Assembly (NCBI GenBank): GCA_903842235.1
Contig: CAIMLG010000198.1
Location: 1-46,407 of the forward strand
Reading direction: 5' to 3'
Length of the DNA stretch: 46,407 nt
Source: an uncultured Verrucomicrobia subdivision 3 bacterium
GTDB taxonomy: Bacteria > Verrucomicrobiota > Verrucomicrobiia > Limisphaerales > UBA11358
In this document: positions 27,518 to 35,595 of the stretch, piece after piece
Layout of the letters: every line of letters begins with the position of its first letter
Position numbering within the stretch: position 1 is the stretch's first letter
The notes under the pieces: model-generated
The model's input: only the letters and a program-made list of their open reading frames with translations
The model's database searches: none
Told to the model about the DNA's origin: nothing
Program-made: the position numbers and the translations under genes

Positions 27518-30500
27518 TTACAAGCCTTTTAAGGGAATGGTGAAGACAAATCGGGTGCCGCCTCCCGGCTGGCTGTCCATTTGAAAATGGCCGGCCAGAT
27601 TTTCAATGCGTTGGCGAATGCTTTCCAAACCCTGCTGGTCTTCCCCCTCCGGTTGTTCCGGCAGCCCCTTGCCGTTATCGGAAATGTGCAAATGGAGGCA
27701 ATCATACTCACAGGCCAGTTTTAAACGCACCTCGGTGGCTTCGGCGTGGCGGGCGATGTTATTATACAGCTCTTTGATGATGAGAAAAAGCTGGTGGCGG
27801 ATTTCCGTGGGCATGCGCTGGGAAGGCAGATTTTCCGGCAGGTCCAGCCGCGTGCGCAAATGGGTCGGGCGGAAAAAATCCCGCGTGAACTGGGCCACAT
27901 AATTGGCAAAATTATCCAGCGAATCTTTGTGGGGGTTCAGGGCCCAGACAATCGCGTCCATGGCGATCACGCTTTCCCGGGCCGCCCGGGAAATCTGTTC
28001 AAGATCCGTTGCGATCGTGGCCGGGTCAAGCTTATGCCGGGCTCCCAAGTCCGCCAGCAGGCCAATGCTGGTCAGATTGGCCCCCAGTTCATCGTGCAAA
28101 TCCCGGGCAATGCGCAGGCGCTCCTGTTCCACCAGATTGAGCTGCTGTAATTGATCTAGGCGTTGCCGATACTTTCGCGCCGTATAGCGTCGGGCCATCC
28201 AGGCGCCGCCGCCGGTAATGCCCGCGATGAGCAAAACCAGAAAGGCGTTCGTTTGCCAAAAATAGGGGCGGACGGTCAGGGTCACCCCGGCGGCCGGGTT
28301 GCTCCATTCGCCTTCCGGACTGGAGCAAAGGACGCGAAAAGTATGTTTTCCCCGGGGCAGGTCGGTGTAGCTGGCCGACCGGGACGAACTGGCATCCACC
28401 CAGTCAGAATTCACCCCCGACAACTGATACCGAAACCGGATGCGGTCGGGCGTGGTCAGGCAGGGGGCCGTAAATTCAAACTGCAAACGCGTGGGGCCCG
28501 GACGCAGATTTTGCAAGGCTGAAGCGGGCGCCAGGCGGGCATTCAGCCAGATTTTATCAATGACCGCCTGGGGGGGGGTGTTATTGGGTAAATCGGCTGG
28601 CCGGAAATGAATGGCGCCTTGGGCGGTCGAGAACCACAATTCCCCCTCCTCCGTCAGCCGGCCGGCGGGACTGGATAAATTGGCAAACAAAACGTTCGGC
28701 AAGCCGTCATTCGGGCCATAAAATATCGGATTTACCCGGGGTTGGTCGCCGCTGATCAGGGCATTAAGCTGGCTGGCCGGAATCTGGAAAAGCCGGTGCG
28801 AGGTGGTTCCCCAGAGCGCGCCCTGGTCATCTAGCAGCAAGTGTTGAATGCTGGCTTCCGGCAAACCCTGCTCGGCCGAAAATTGATGGGTTCGTCTGTC
28901 TTTCAGGCAGAGCAGATTTCCGGAACTGGTGCTCGCCCAGAGGGTTCCTTTGGCGACGACCAGGCTCTGGATGGCATCCTTAAAATCGGTTGGCTCGTGG
29001 ACGGTTTCCCAGCGCTGGTCGTTCAATCGGGCGATGCCGCCCTTCCAATCGCCGACCCAGATCCCGCCCTGCTCATCTTCCGCAATCAGCCGGAGACAGT
29101 TTTTTGGCAACCCGTCCGCCGGCGTATAATGGGTTAGTTTTGTCCCCTCTTTGCAATAAATGCCATAATCTTTATTCAGCAACCACAGGCGGCCCAGCCG
29201 GTCTTCAAACAGATTTACAAACGGTTGCCCATTGGCCTCCAATTTTAAGTTGGCTGGCTCGAAGACCCCGTTGGTCCAGCGCCACAAGCCGTGGGTCTCG
29301 GTTGAAATCCAAATCCCGCCCCCGTTGGCCGGGAAGAGGCACCAGGCTTTATAGCCGGGCCACCCTTCCGCCGGGCTGGCCAAATGCCAGAACCCATCTT
29401 GCCAGCGCCCGATTTCACCGTTCGCCGAGATTGCCCAGACCTGGCCGCCGGGGTCGGGCGAGATGCTGCGAACGAATCCGTTTTCATAGCCCCCGCCCAG
29501 TTCATAAGCGAAAAACTGCCGTTGAATGAGCTGAATCAAGCCCCCGCCATGGGTGCCGGCCCAGATATTCTCCTCGGCGTCCTCAAACAGGCAGGCGATC
29601 CGGCTGGCCGTTGGCACCAGGTGTTTGATGGTGCCGGAGCTAAAGCAAAAGATGCCTTGCGAATCCGTGCCAATCCAAAGCCGTTGATGCTTGTCTTCCA
29701 GCATGCAGCTCACGCGGGACAGATTGTTCCAGGCAAAGGCGATTTCCACCTTGGCCGATCCATCTTCCGAAATTGAGCGCAGCACGCCGCCCCGGGCCAC
29801 CCATAAGCCGCCCGCCCGGCGCGGCGCCGCCTCAAGGGTGCCACCCCCGGGGACATCGATGTCGCGCCACTTGCCCGCCTGGTAGCGCATTATCTTCAAT
29901 GGGCTGGTCAGCCAAAGCTGGTCCTTCGAATCGCACATCAGCCGCGCGCCGGCGGGAAAATCGCCCGCCCAGGGTTCCATCTGAAAGGGGGGCTCCGTGG
30001 AAATCCGCCCGAGCGTGCCATTGGTATTCACCCAGAGCAGGCCGTTGTTATAACGGCACAAATTATCAATCGGGGCCGGCGGGACCGCCGGATTGGAAAA
30101 GACCTGGCTGCCGCCGTCGTGATCGAGGTGGACGAGGCCGCTCTGTTCCGCAAGCCAAAGCTGGCCGCGCCCGTCGACCGCCAGGGCGTGGATGGCGGAT
30201 GGAGCCGGGGAGTCCGCTGGAACCGCAACGGGTTGGAATTGTAATCCGTCAAAGCGGATTAAACCCCGCGGGGTTCCGAGCCAGAGAAACCCATCCGGCG
30301 TCTGCTGAATCGAATCAATGACATTCACCGACAAACCTTCCTTGGCCTGCAGGATCCGGGCGATAAAATCGGATTCAGGATGGTTGCTGGGGCCGGGCCG
30401 AGCCGGGCCGGCTTGTGCCGAAGGAGAAAAGCGGTCGGATTGATTTAGCGGGGTATTGGCGGCTGAAAGTGTCCAAGGGGAACTGCTTTCCGGTCCGGCA

Positions 30501-30601
30501 TTAAGGGGCGCGGGGGCCGGCGCTTCCCCCAAGGCGGCGCTGGAAAAGGTCGGGATCAGGCCGCCGAAAACGAGGATCAGAAGTTGTGTTTTGACGTTCA
30601 T
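27518..30601 (-). CDS. Propeller-type sensor histidine kinase (signal peptide, beta-propeller, Y_Y_Y, TM, HisKA_3, HATPase)
   Basis: This is a 1027-residue protein starting at the ATG at 30601; a GTG start at 30613 is also possible. A signal peptide (TQLLILVFGGLIPTFSSAAL) is followed by two-component-regulator propeller repeats (~70-640), for example DSIQQTPDGFLWLGTPRGLI, QRLWIGTDSQGIFCF and GRLWLLNKDYGIY. A Y_Y_Y domain (RFRYQLSGVNSDWVDASSSR, then YTDLPRGKHTFRVL) leads to a membrane helix (FLVLLIAGITGGGAWM). The cytoplasmic part has the HisKA_3 histidine H836 in RIARDLHDELGANL, an N-box KELYNNIARHAE and the G-box DNGKG. Such kinases sense periplasmic ligands and pair with NarL-type regulators; the regulator gene follows at once. 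Propeller sensors often detect glycans, but no polysaccharide-utilisation genes adjoin it here, so its ligand is unknown. Confidence 0.9.
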   Translation of the reverse strand: MNVKTQLLILVFGGLIPTFSSAALGEAPAPAPLNAGPESSSPWTLSAANTPLNQSDRFSPSAQAGPARPGPSNHPESDFIARILQAKEGLSVNVIDSIQQTPDGFLWLGTPRGLIRFDGLQFQPVAVPADSPAPSAIHALAVDGRGQLWLAEQSGLVHLDHDGGSQVFSNPAVPPAPIDNLCRYNNGLLWVNTNGTLGRISTEPPFQMEPWAGDFPAGARLMCDSKDQLWLTSPLKIMRYQAGKWRDIDVPGGGTLEAAPRRAGGLWVARGGVLRSISEDGSAKVEIAFAWNNLSRVSCMLEDKHQRLWIGTDSQGIFCFSSGTIKHLVPTASRIACLFEDAEENIWAGTHGGGLIQLIQRQFFAYELGGGYENGFVRSISPDPGGQVWAISANGEIGRWQDGFWHLASPAEGWPGYKAWCLFPANGGGIWISTETHGLWRWTNGVFEPANLKLEANGQPFVNLFEDRLGRLWLLNKDYGIYCKEGTKLTHYTPADGLPKNCLRLIAEDEQGGIWVGDWKGGIARLNDQRWETVHEPTDFKDAIQSLVVAKGTLWASTSSGNLLCLKDRRTHQFSAEQGLPEASIQHLLLDDQGALWGTTSHRLFQIPASQLNALISGDQPRVNPIFYGPNDGLPNVLFANLSSPAGRLTEEGELWFSTAQGAIHFRPADLPNNTPPQAVIDKIWLNARLAPASALQNLRPGPTRLQFEFTAPCLTTPDRIRFRYQLSGVNSDWVDASSSRSASYTDLPRGKHTFRVLCSSPEGEWSNPAAGVTLTVRPYFWQTNAFLVLLIAGITGGGAWMARRYTARKYRQRLDQLQQLNLVEQERLRIARDLHDELGANLTSIGLLADLGARHKLDPATIATDLEQISRAARESVIAMDAIVWALNPHKDSLDNFANYVAQFTRDFFRPTHLRTRLDLPENLPSQRMPTEIRHQLFLIIKELYNNIARHAEATEVRLKLACEYDCLHLHISDNGKGLPEQPEGEDQQGLESIRQRIENLAGHFQMDSQPGGGTRFVFTIPLKGL

Positions 30602-31067
30602 CAACCGGGGCACATGGCCCTCCGCATGGAAATCAATCGCGCCATTTTCGAAGCCGGAATATCAGGGTGACATGAATGAATTGTTCAAAGCCATGGTGGC
30701 GCAGACTAGCGCTTTTTTGCGGTTGTCTTCAAGGTAAATCCTGCCGGGGGTCGTATATCAATCAAAAGTGGACCGGGTTGAGGTTAAACCCGATTTCCGA
30801 AATGGAAACCACCGGGATGCCAGTTTTGGGGTGCCCCTCCTCGGGCGGGGGACTTTCGGCGTCCCGTCGGAAACGTCGTCCCCCTCACGTTTCGTTCCGG
30901 CCCAGAGCGGGGATGGTTTCAACGAAGTTCAGGCGCGACACGTGCGCTCCCGCGCCCACTTCGGGATTCGGGTAAGGCTGACTCTGCGCTGGCCTTGGGG
31001 CGGCGGGTGTTTTATGCTGGTTTGCCCGTCAGCCGGCCTTGTTGGCAAGCTGGCGGGCACTTATTTT
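30602..31067. other. Intergenic region between sensor kinase and GNAT gene
   Basis: This 466-base divergent stretch contains no convincing gene. The GNAT frame is open back to 30768 but that part looks non-coding. It contains phrases resembling the dispersed repeat near 6870-7040 (CCACTTCGGGATTCGGGT at about 30955-30975). It should hold the promoters of both flanking genes; I cannot assign clear boxes. Confidence 0.45.
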
Positions 31068-31619
31068 ATGGAAGTTTTAGAAAAATCGCGTATCCGGCGG
31101 TCCAAGCCGTTGCCGGCGGTGGAAATCCGGGAGATGGAATTGAAGGATGTGGCGGCGGTGTTTGAACTGGGCCAGAAGCTGTTCACGGCCGAGGAATGGC
31201 CGACGCTGTATCGCTCGTGGGATGATCATGAGCTGGCGCTGCTGTTCAGCAACGACGCGGAAACGTGCCTGGTGGCGGAAGCGGAAGGGCGGGTGGTGGG
31301 GTTCGCGCTGGGCCGGGTGCTGGACAAGCCACGCAGCGCCTGGCGCTACGGGCTGCTGATGTGGCTGGGGGTGGAGCGGCGGTTCAAGCGCGGCGGTATC
31401 GCCACGCGGCTGTTGCGGCAGTTGAAGGGGCTGTTCATTGAGCGGGATACGCGGATGATGCTGGTGGACACGGCGGCCAAGAATCATGCGGCGCTGGCAT
31501 TTTTCCGGCGCAACGGCTTTGGCCAGGAAATCCGGCACGTGTATCTCTCGCAGAACCTGGAGAACGATCCGCGCTATATCCAGCGCAATGACCGGGGCGA
31601 GGACGACACGGAGGATTGA
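31068..31619 (+). CDS. GNAT-family N-acetyltransferase
   Basis: This 183-residue protein begins at the ATG at 31068. The fold is GNAT: an N-terminal strand-helix (VEIREMELKDVAAVFELGQK), then CLVAEAEGRVVGFALGRVL, the acetyl-CoA loop RFKRGGIATRLLRQL (R/Q-x-x-G-x-A type, here RGGIAT), and HAALAFFRRNGFGQEIRHVY. The AEEWPTLYRSWDDHEL segment is typical of RimI-like or uncharacterised GNATs. It would transfer an acetyl group to an unknown amine. It ends 9 bases before the convergent phospholipase-D-like gene. The substrate cannot be told. Confidence 0.85.
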   Translation: MEVLEKSRIRRSKPLPAVEIREMELKDVAAVFELGQKLFTAEEWPTLYRSWDDHELALLFSNDAETCLVAEAEGRVVGFALGRVLDKPRSAWRYGLLMWLGVERRFKRGGIATRLLRQLKGLFIERDTRMMLVDTAAKNHAALAFFRRNGFGQEIRHVYLSQNLENDPRYIQRNDRGEDDTED

Positions 31620-31628
31620 GCGGGAGGG

Positions 31629-32756
31629 CTATTTGGTCTGCAACTGCCGCAGCGCCACCAAGGGGTCCACGCGGGCGACGAGAAAATGTGCCCAATAGTT
31701 TTTCCAGCGCTGCCAGAAATTCTGGGAGGCGCGGAAGGCGGGCAATTCGAGGCGGCGGGAATGCTGCAGGGCGGCGGCGAAAATCTCCCGGGCGCCCGCC
31801 ACGGTGGCGCGGTCGGAAAACCCCAGCATGAGCTCGTAGTTCAACTTCAAACTGCGGACATCCAGATTGGAGGAGCCGACAAACACCGTGCCGCCCACGC
31901 GGTAGAGCTTGGCATGGAGCACCTGCGGCTGGTATTCGTAAAGCTCCACGCCGGCGCGCAGCAGGCGGGCGTAGTAAATCAACCCGGCGGCGCGGGCGAG
32001 CGGCACATCGCAATGCGCGGGCAGGAGCAGCCGCACGCGGCCGCCGCGGCGCACGATCTGACGCAGCAGCTTCCGCAGCCGCCGGCCCGGGAGAAAATAG
32101 GGCGTGATGAAATCCGCCGAGCGGGCGCCGGCCAACTCCTGCCGCAAGGCGCGCTCGAAGCCACTCACGCCGCGGCCGGGGCGGACGGCGAGTAGCTGCG
32201 TCGTTTCCGCGCGGCGCCGCAGTTGCCGGAAGACGCGCAGTTTGTGCCGGCGCCGGAAGGCAAAGTCGGCGTTGGAAAACATCGCCTCAAATTCATGCAC
32301 CAGCCGATGGGCCAAAGCGGCCTCGTCCAGTTGCAACATTAAATCCAGCCAGCCCAGTTGGACGCCGTCGCCGTGGTAGCTCTTGGCCAGGTTGGCCCCG
32401 CCAAGGAAGACGGTGCGGCGATCGCAGAGCAGCAGCTTGCGGTGGTCGCGCACGCCAAAGCGGGTGAAGCGCAGGGGATTGAAAAACCGGACGTCGCCGC
32501 CCGCCTGAATCAGGGGATGGAAAAAGGTTTTGGGCAGGGTCAGCGAGCCATACGCATCCACCAGCACCCGCACGCGCACGCCGGTTTGGGCGGCGCGGGT
32601 CAGCGCGGTGAGGAACTGGCGCCCGATCTCGTCGTTGGCAAAAATATAGACTTCCAATTCGACGCTCTGCCGGGCGGCAGCGAGGGCGGCGAGCATGGCG
32701 GGAAAGAAATTTCCGCCACCACAAAGCCATTGGGGTGGAGCTGCGGATGGGTTCAT
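31629..32756 (-). CDS. Phospholipase D-like / cardiolipin-synthase-like protein (one atypical HKD motif)
   Basis: This 375-residue protein has two PLD half-sites. The first, DHRKLLLCDRRTVFLGGANL, is a complete HxKxxxxD with downstream GGAN. The second, HAKLYRVGGTVFVGSSNLDV, has His and Lys but glycine where the Asp is usual. Before the first comes QSVELEVYIFANDEIGRQFL and VRVRVLVDAYGS, as in cardiolipin synthases. The chosen ATG (32756) has AGGG four bases upstream; the ATG at 32789, touching the previous stop, is an alternative. Cardiolipin synthases of this type join phosphatidylglycerol molecules at the membrane; other PLD proteins are nucleases or transferases. The missing Asp and lack of clear N-terminal membrane helices leave the substrate open. 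Confidence 0.75.
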   Translation of the reverse strand: MNPSAAPPQWLCGGGNFFPAMLAALAAARQSVELEVYIFANDEIGRQFLTALTRAAQTGVRVRVLVDAYGSLTLPKTFFHPLIQAGGDVRFFNPLRFTRFGVRDHRKLLLCDRRTVFLGGANLAKSYHGDGVQLGWLDLMLQLDEAALAHRLVHEFEAMFSNADFAFRRRHKLRVFRQLRRRAETTQLLAVRPGRGVSGFERALRQELAGARSADFITPYFLPGRRLRKLLRQIVRRGGRVRLLLPAHCDVPLARAAGLIYYARLLRAGVELYEYQPQVLHAKLYRVGGTVFVGSSNLDVRSLKLNYELMLGFSDRATVAGAREIFAAALQHSRRLELPAFRASQNFWQRWKNYWAHFLVARVDPLVALRQLQTK

Positions 32757-32789
32757 AATCCCTGAAAGCCAAGCCCGGGAGACCGCCAT

Positions 32790-33575
32790 TTAGCGGGCGG
32801 CGGGCTGGCCCAGGGCGCCCCCGCCCATTTTTTTCATCATTTCCGTCTGCATCATGGTCCGGACATCGGAGTAAGCCCGATACCCGGCGGGCGGATTGAA
32901 GAGTGAATCGGCGGGCTGGGCCGGGTTGAGGTCAACAAAGTGCAGGGTGGTAGTGGTGGGCACGCTTTTGCCTTTCACGTCGTCGGTGGCGTTGACTTGG
33001 ATCTTGAGGGGGCAATTCTTCAGGTCGGTGGCGAGCCAGGCCAACACAGTGACTTGGTCGCCCGACTGGGCTCCAGGGAAGGTGTATTGATTTTTCACGC
33101 AGGAATGGCCATCCAGCGTTTCCTCGCCCAGCTTGGTGGTAACAACCTGGATCTCGTTGGTGGCGGATTGGGCGTCCGGGCTCGGGATTTTGGCGTAGGC
33201 TTCCAAGCCGGGATAAATCGCATAATCCGTTTTGGTGTCGTGGCGGGAAAGGTTGATGACCTGGTCCATGCCCATGGCTTTCATCTGCGCGGCCGCTTCG
33301 GGCGGCATCGCCGTGCCTTTCATCTGGGTGATGTCCAGCTCCGTGCGGGAATTGCCTTGGGCCATATAGACTTTGGCGCGGGTGCTGATTTCGCCCCGGC
33401 CGGACTGGTTGATCTGCATTTCCATGGTGGCGGAGAAGTTCAGGCTAGTGCCAAACACCTTGGTCATGGCCCGGTCGGCGGCGGAGCTGGAGGGTTGGCC
33501 GGGCTGCGCGGGCGCGGCAACTGACGCGGCGAGGAAACCGGCGGTGGCGAAGAGGAGGCAGAGGTTTTTTTTCAT
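32790..33575 (-). CDS. Secreted DUF4412-like protein
   Basis: This 261-residue protein has a clear signal peptide (MKKNLCLLFATAGFLAASVA, then APAQ). The mature part has the DUF4412 pattern: FSATMEMQINQSGRGEISTR, AKVYMAQGNSRTELDITQMK, TDYAIYPGLEAYAKIP, LGEETLDGHSCVKNQYTF and LAWLATDLKNCPLKIQV. This family adopts an outer-membrane-lipoprotein-carrier-like (LolA-type) fold; function is unknown. The start is the ATG at 33575; the frame is open to 33629, but that region includes a terminator hairpin whose T tract ends five bases before this ATG. It is followed directly by the phospholipase-D-like gene. Confidence 0.75.
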   Translation of the reverse strand: MKKNLCLLFATAGFLAASVAAPAQPGQPSSSAADRAMTKVFGTSLNFSATMEMQINQSGRGEISTRAKVYMAQGNSRTELDITQMKGTAMPPEAAAQMKAMGMDQVINLSRHDTKTDYAIYPGLEAYAKIPSPDAQSATNEIQVVTTKLGEETLDGHSCVKNQYTFPGAQSGDQVTVLAWLATDLKNCPLKIQVNATDDVKGKSVPTTTTLHFVDLNPAQPADSLFNPPAGYRAYSDVRTMMQTEMMKKMGGGALGQPAAR

Positions 33576-33579
33576 GGGG

Positions 33580-33614
33580 ATAAAAAAATGTGGGCGCAAA
33601 TGAATGCGCCCACA
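33580..33614 (-). terminator. Intrinsic terminator of the PEP carboxykinase gene, abutting the next start codon
   Basis: On the minus strand TGTGGGCGCA and TGCGCCCACA form a perfect 10-bp stem around a 6-base loop, followed by seven T residues. It lies 37 bases after the pckG stop and only five bases before the ATG of the DUF4412 gene. It looks like an efficient terminator, or an attenuator for the downstream gene. Confidence 0.8.
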
Positions 33615-33650
33615 TTGTGTTTTAGACAAAGGTAAAAAACAACCGCTGAA

Positions 33651-35459
33651 TTAGCCGAGGCGCTGCTTGAGGCTGGCGAGCTGATCGTTCAACGCCTGGG
33701 GCAGCTTATCGCCCAGTTTGGCATAGTTGGCGGCCACGTCGGCGATTTCATTCTTCCAGCCCGGGAGATCCACCTTGAGAAGCGCTTCGAGGTTGCCGGC
33801 GGGCAGGTTCAGGCCGGACAGATCCAGCGCGTCGGGCGTGGGGAGGTTACCGATGGGCGTGGTCTGCGCCTTGCCGGTGCCTTCCACGCGTTCGCAGATC
33901 CATTTCAGCACGCGGCTGTTGTCGCCGTAGCCGGGCCAGAGGAACTTGCCGTCGGCGCTGCGGCGGAACCAGTTCACAAAGAAAACCTTGGGCAGCTTGC
34001 GGCGGTCGGTGCGTTTGGCAAACGAGAGCCAGTGGGCGAAGTAATCGGCCATGTTGTAGCCGCAGAACGGGAGCATGGCGAACGGGTCACGGCGGAGGAC
34101 ACCGGCGGCCCCGAGGGCGGCGGCGGTGGTTTCGGAACCGCAGGCGGACCCCATGAACACGCCGTGTTCCCAATCGAACGCTTCGTTCACGAGCGGGATC
34201 GTACTGGGGCGGCGGCCGCCGAAGAGGATGGCCGAGATCGGCACGCCTTCGGGATTCTCCCAGGCCGGATCAATGACGGGGCATTGCGCGGCGGGCGCGG
34301 TGAAACGGCTGTTGGCGTGGGCGCCTTTCTTGCCGCTGGCCGGGGTCCAAGGATTGCCTTCCCAGTCAATGCCGGAGGCTGGGGCCGGCACGCCCATGTC
34401 TTCCCACCAGATGTCGTTGTCAGGGGTGAGCACGACGTTGGTGAAGATGGTGTTCTTGGCGCAGGATGTGAGCGCGTGGGGGTTGGACATGGCCGAGGTT
34501 CCCGGCGCGACGCCGAAGAATCCGGTTTCCGGGTTCATCGCCCAGAGTTGCCCGTCCTGGCCGACGCGAATCCAAGCGATATCATCGCCGAGCGTGGTGA
34601 CTTTCCAACCGGGCAGGGTGGGCTGCATCATGGCGAGGTTCGTCTTGCCACAGGCGCTGGGGAAGGCGGCGGCCACATAGTATTTCTTGCCGGTCGGCGC
34701 GGTGAGACCGAGGATGAGCATGTGCTCCGCCATCCAGCCTTCGCGGTGCGCGATGGTCGAGGCGATGCGCAAGGCCAGGCACTTCTTGCCGAGCAAGGCG
34801 TTGCCACCGTAGCCGGAGCCGTAGGACCAGATGGACTGGTCGTCCGGGAAATGGACGATGTATTTTTTCTTCGGATCCGGTTCGCAGGGCCAGGGGACAT
34901 CTTTTTGGCCGGGCGCCAGCGGCGCGCCCACTGAGTGCATGCAGGGAATGAATTTGCCAGCGGCGCCGAGCTTGTCCATCACGCTCTGGCCCATGCGGGT
35001 CATGATGCGCATGTTGACGACGACGTAGGGCGAGTCGGTGATTTCGATGCCGACCTTGCAGATGGGGGAGCCGAGCGGGCCCATGGCGAAGGGGATGACA
35101 TACATCATCCGGCCCTGCATGCAGCCTTTAAAGCGGGCCAGCATTTCCTGATGCATCTGGACGGGATCCGCCCAGTTGTTATTGGTGCCAACCTCTTCCT
35201 TGGTCTTGGCGCAAATGAAGGTGCGGTCTTCCACGCGCGCCACGTCGCTGGGATGCGAACGGGCCAGGTAGCTGCCGGGGCGCTTCTTTTCGTCCAGCTT
35301 GATGAACGTGCCGGTCTTGACCATCAGGTCGCAGAGCGATTGGTTTTCGGCAGCGGAGCCGTCGCACCAGTGGATGGCGGCGGGCTGGCACAATTCGGCC
35401 ATTTGCTGTACCCAGTTAATCAGGTTTTGATTCGTCGTATTTGGTTTGTTGGTTGTCAT
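33651..35459 (-). CDS. pckG: Phosphoenolpyruvate carboxykinase (GTP)
   Basis: This 602-residue protein matches the length of GTP-dependent PEPCK (~600). It makes phosphoenolpyruvate from oxaloacetate using GTP, the first committed step of gluconeogenesis, in the cytoplasm. Signature blocks: an oxaloacetate/PEP loop region with [20 protein letters not shown], the nucleotide-binding P-loop [13 protein letters not shown] (~266-278) with the reactive cysteine typical of this class, [10 protein letters not shown] (~291-300), [14 protein letters not shown] and the C-terminal lid region. The start is the ATG at 35459; the frame is open to 35489. A strong terminator follows. The divergent gene is a metal ATPase. 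Divalent Mg/Mn is required by the family. Confidence 0.95.
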   Translation of the reverse strand: MTTNKPNTTNQNLINWVQQMAELCQPAAIHWCDGSAAENQSLCDLMVKTGTFIKLDEKKRPGSYLARSHPSDVARVEDRTFICAKTKEEVGTNNNWADPVQMHQEMLARFKGCMQGRMMYVIPFAMGPLGSPICKVGIEITDSPYVVVNMRIMTRMGQSVMDKLGAAGKFIPCMHSVGAPLAPGQKDVPWPCEPDPKKKYIVHFPDDQSIWSYGSGYGGNALLGKKCLALRIASTIAHREGWMAEHMLILGLTAPTGKKYYVAAAFPSACGKTNLAMMQPTLPGWKVTTLGDDIAWIRVGQDGQLWAMNPETGFFGVAPGTSAMSNPHALTSCAKNTIFTNVVLTPDNDIWWEDMGVPAPASGIDWEGNPWTPASGKKGAHANSRFTAPAAQCPVIDPAWENPEGVPISAILFGGRRPSTIPLVNEAFDWEHGVFMGSACGSETTAAALGAAGVLRRDPFAMLPFCGYNMADYFAHWLSFAKRTDRRKLPKVFFVNWFRRSADGKFLWPGYGDNSRVLKWICERVEGTGKAQTTPIGNLPTPDALDLSGLNLPAGNLEALLKVDLPGWKNEIADVAANYAKLGDKLPQALNDQLASLKQRLG

Positions 35460-35595
35460 GGATTTCAAATTAGAAATTACGGGACACACCTTGCCATAAA
35501 ACAGCCCGCCTTAACAATGGTAAAATGCCAGTATAGGCGTATTTTTTTAATTTTTGATGTCGCCCTGATCGGGGGGAAAGTTAACAATCAAGACC

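Noticed and set aside
30768..31067. 100-residue N-terminal extension of the GNAT gene
   Set aside because: Its composition is unlike the GNAT domain and it overlaps repeat-like intergenic sequence. The ATG at 31068 gives a normal-length acetyltransferase.
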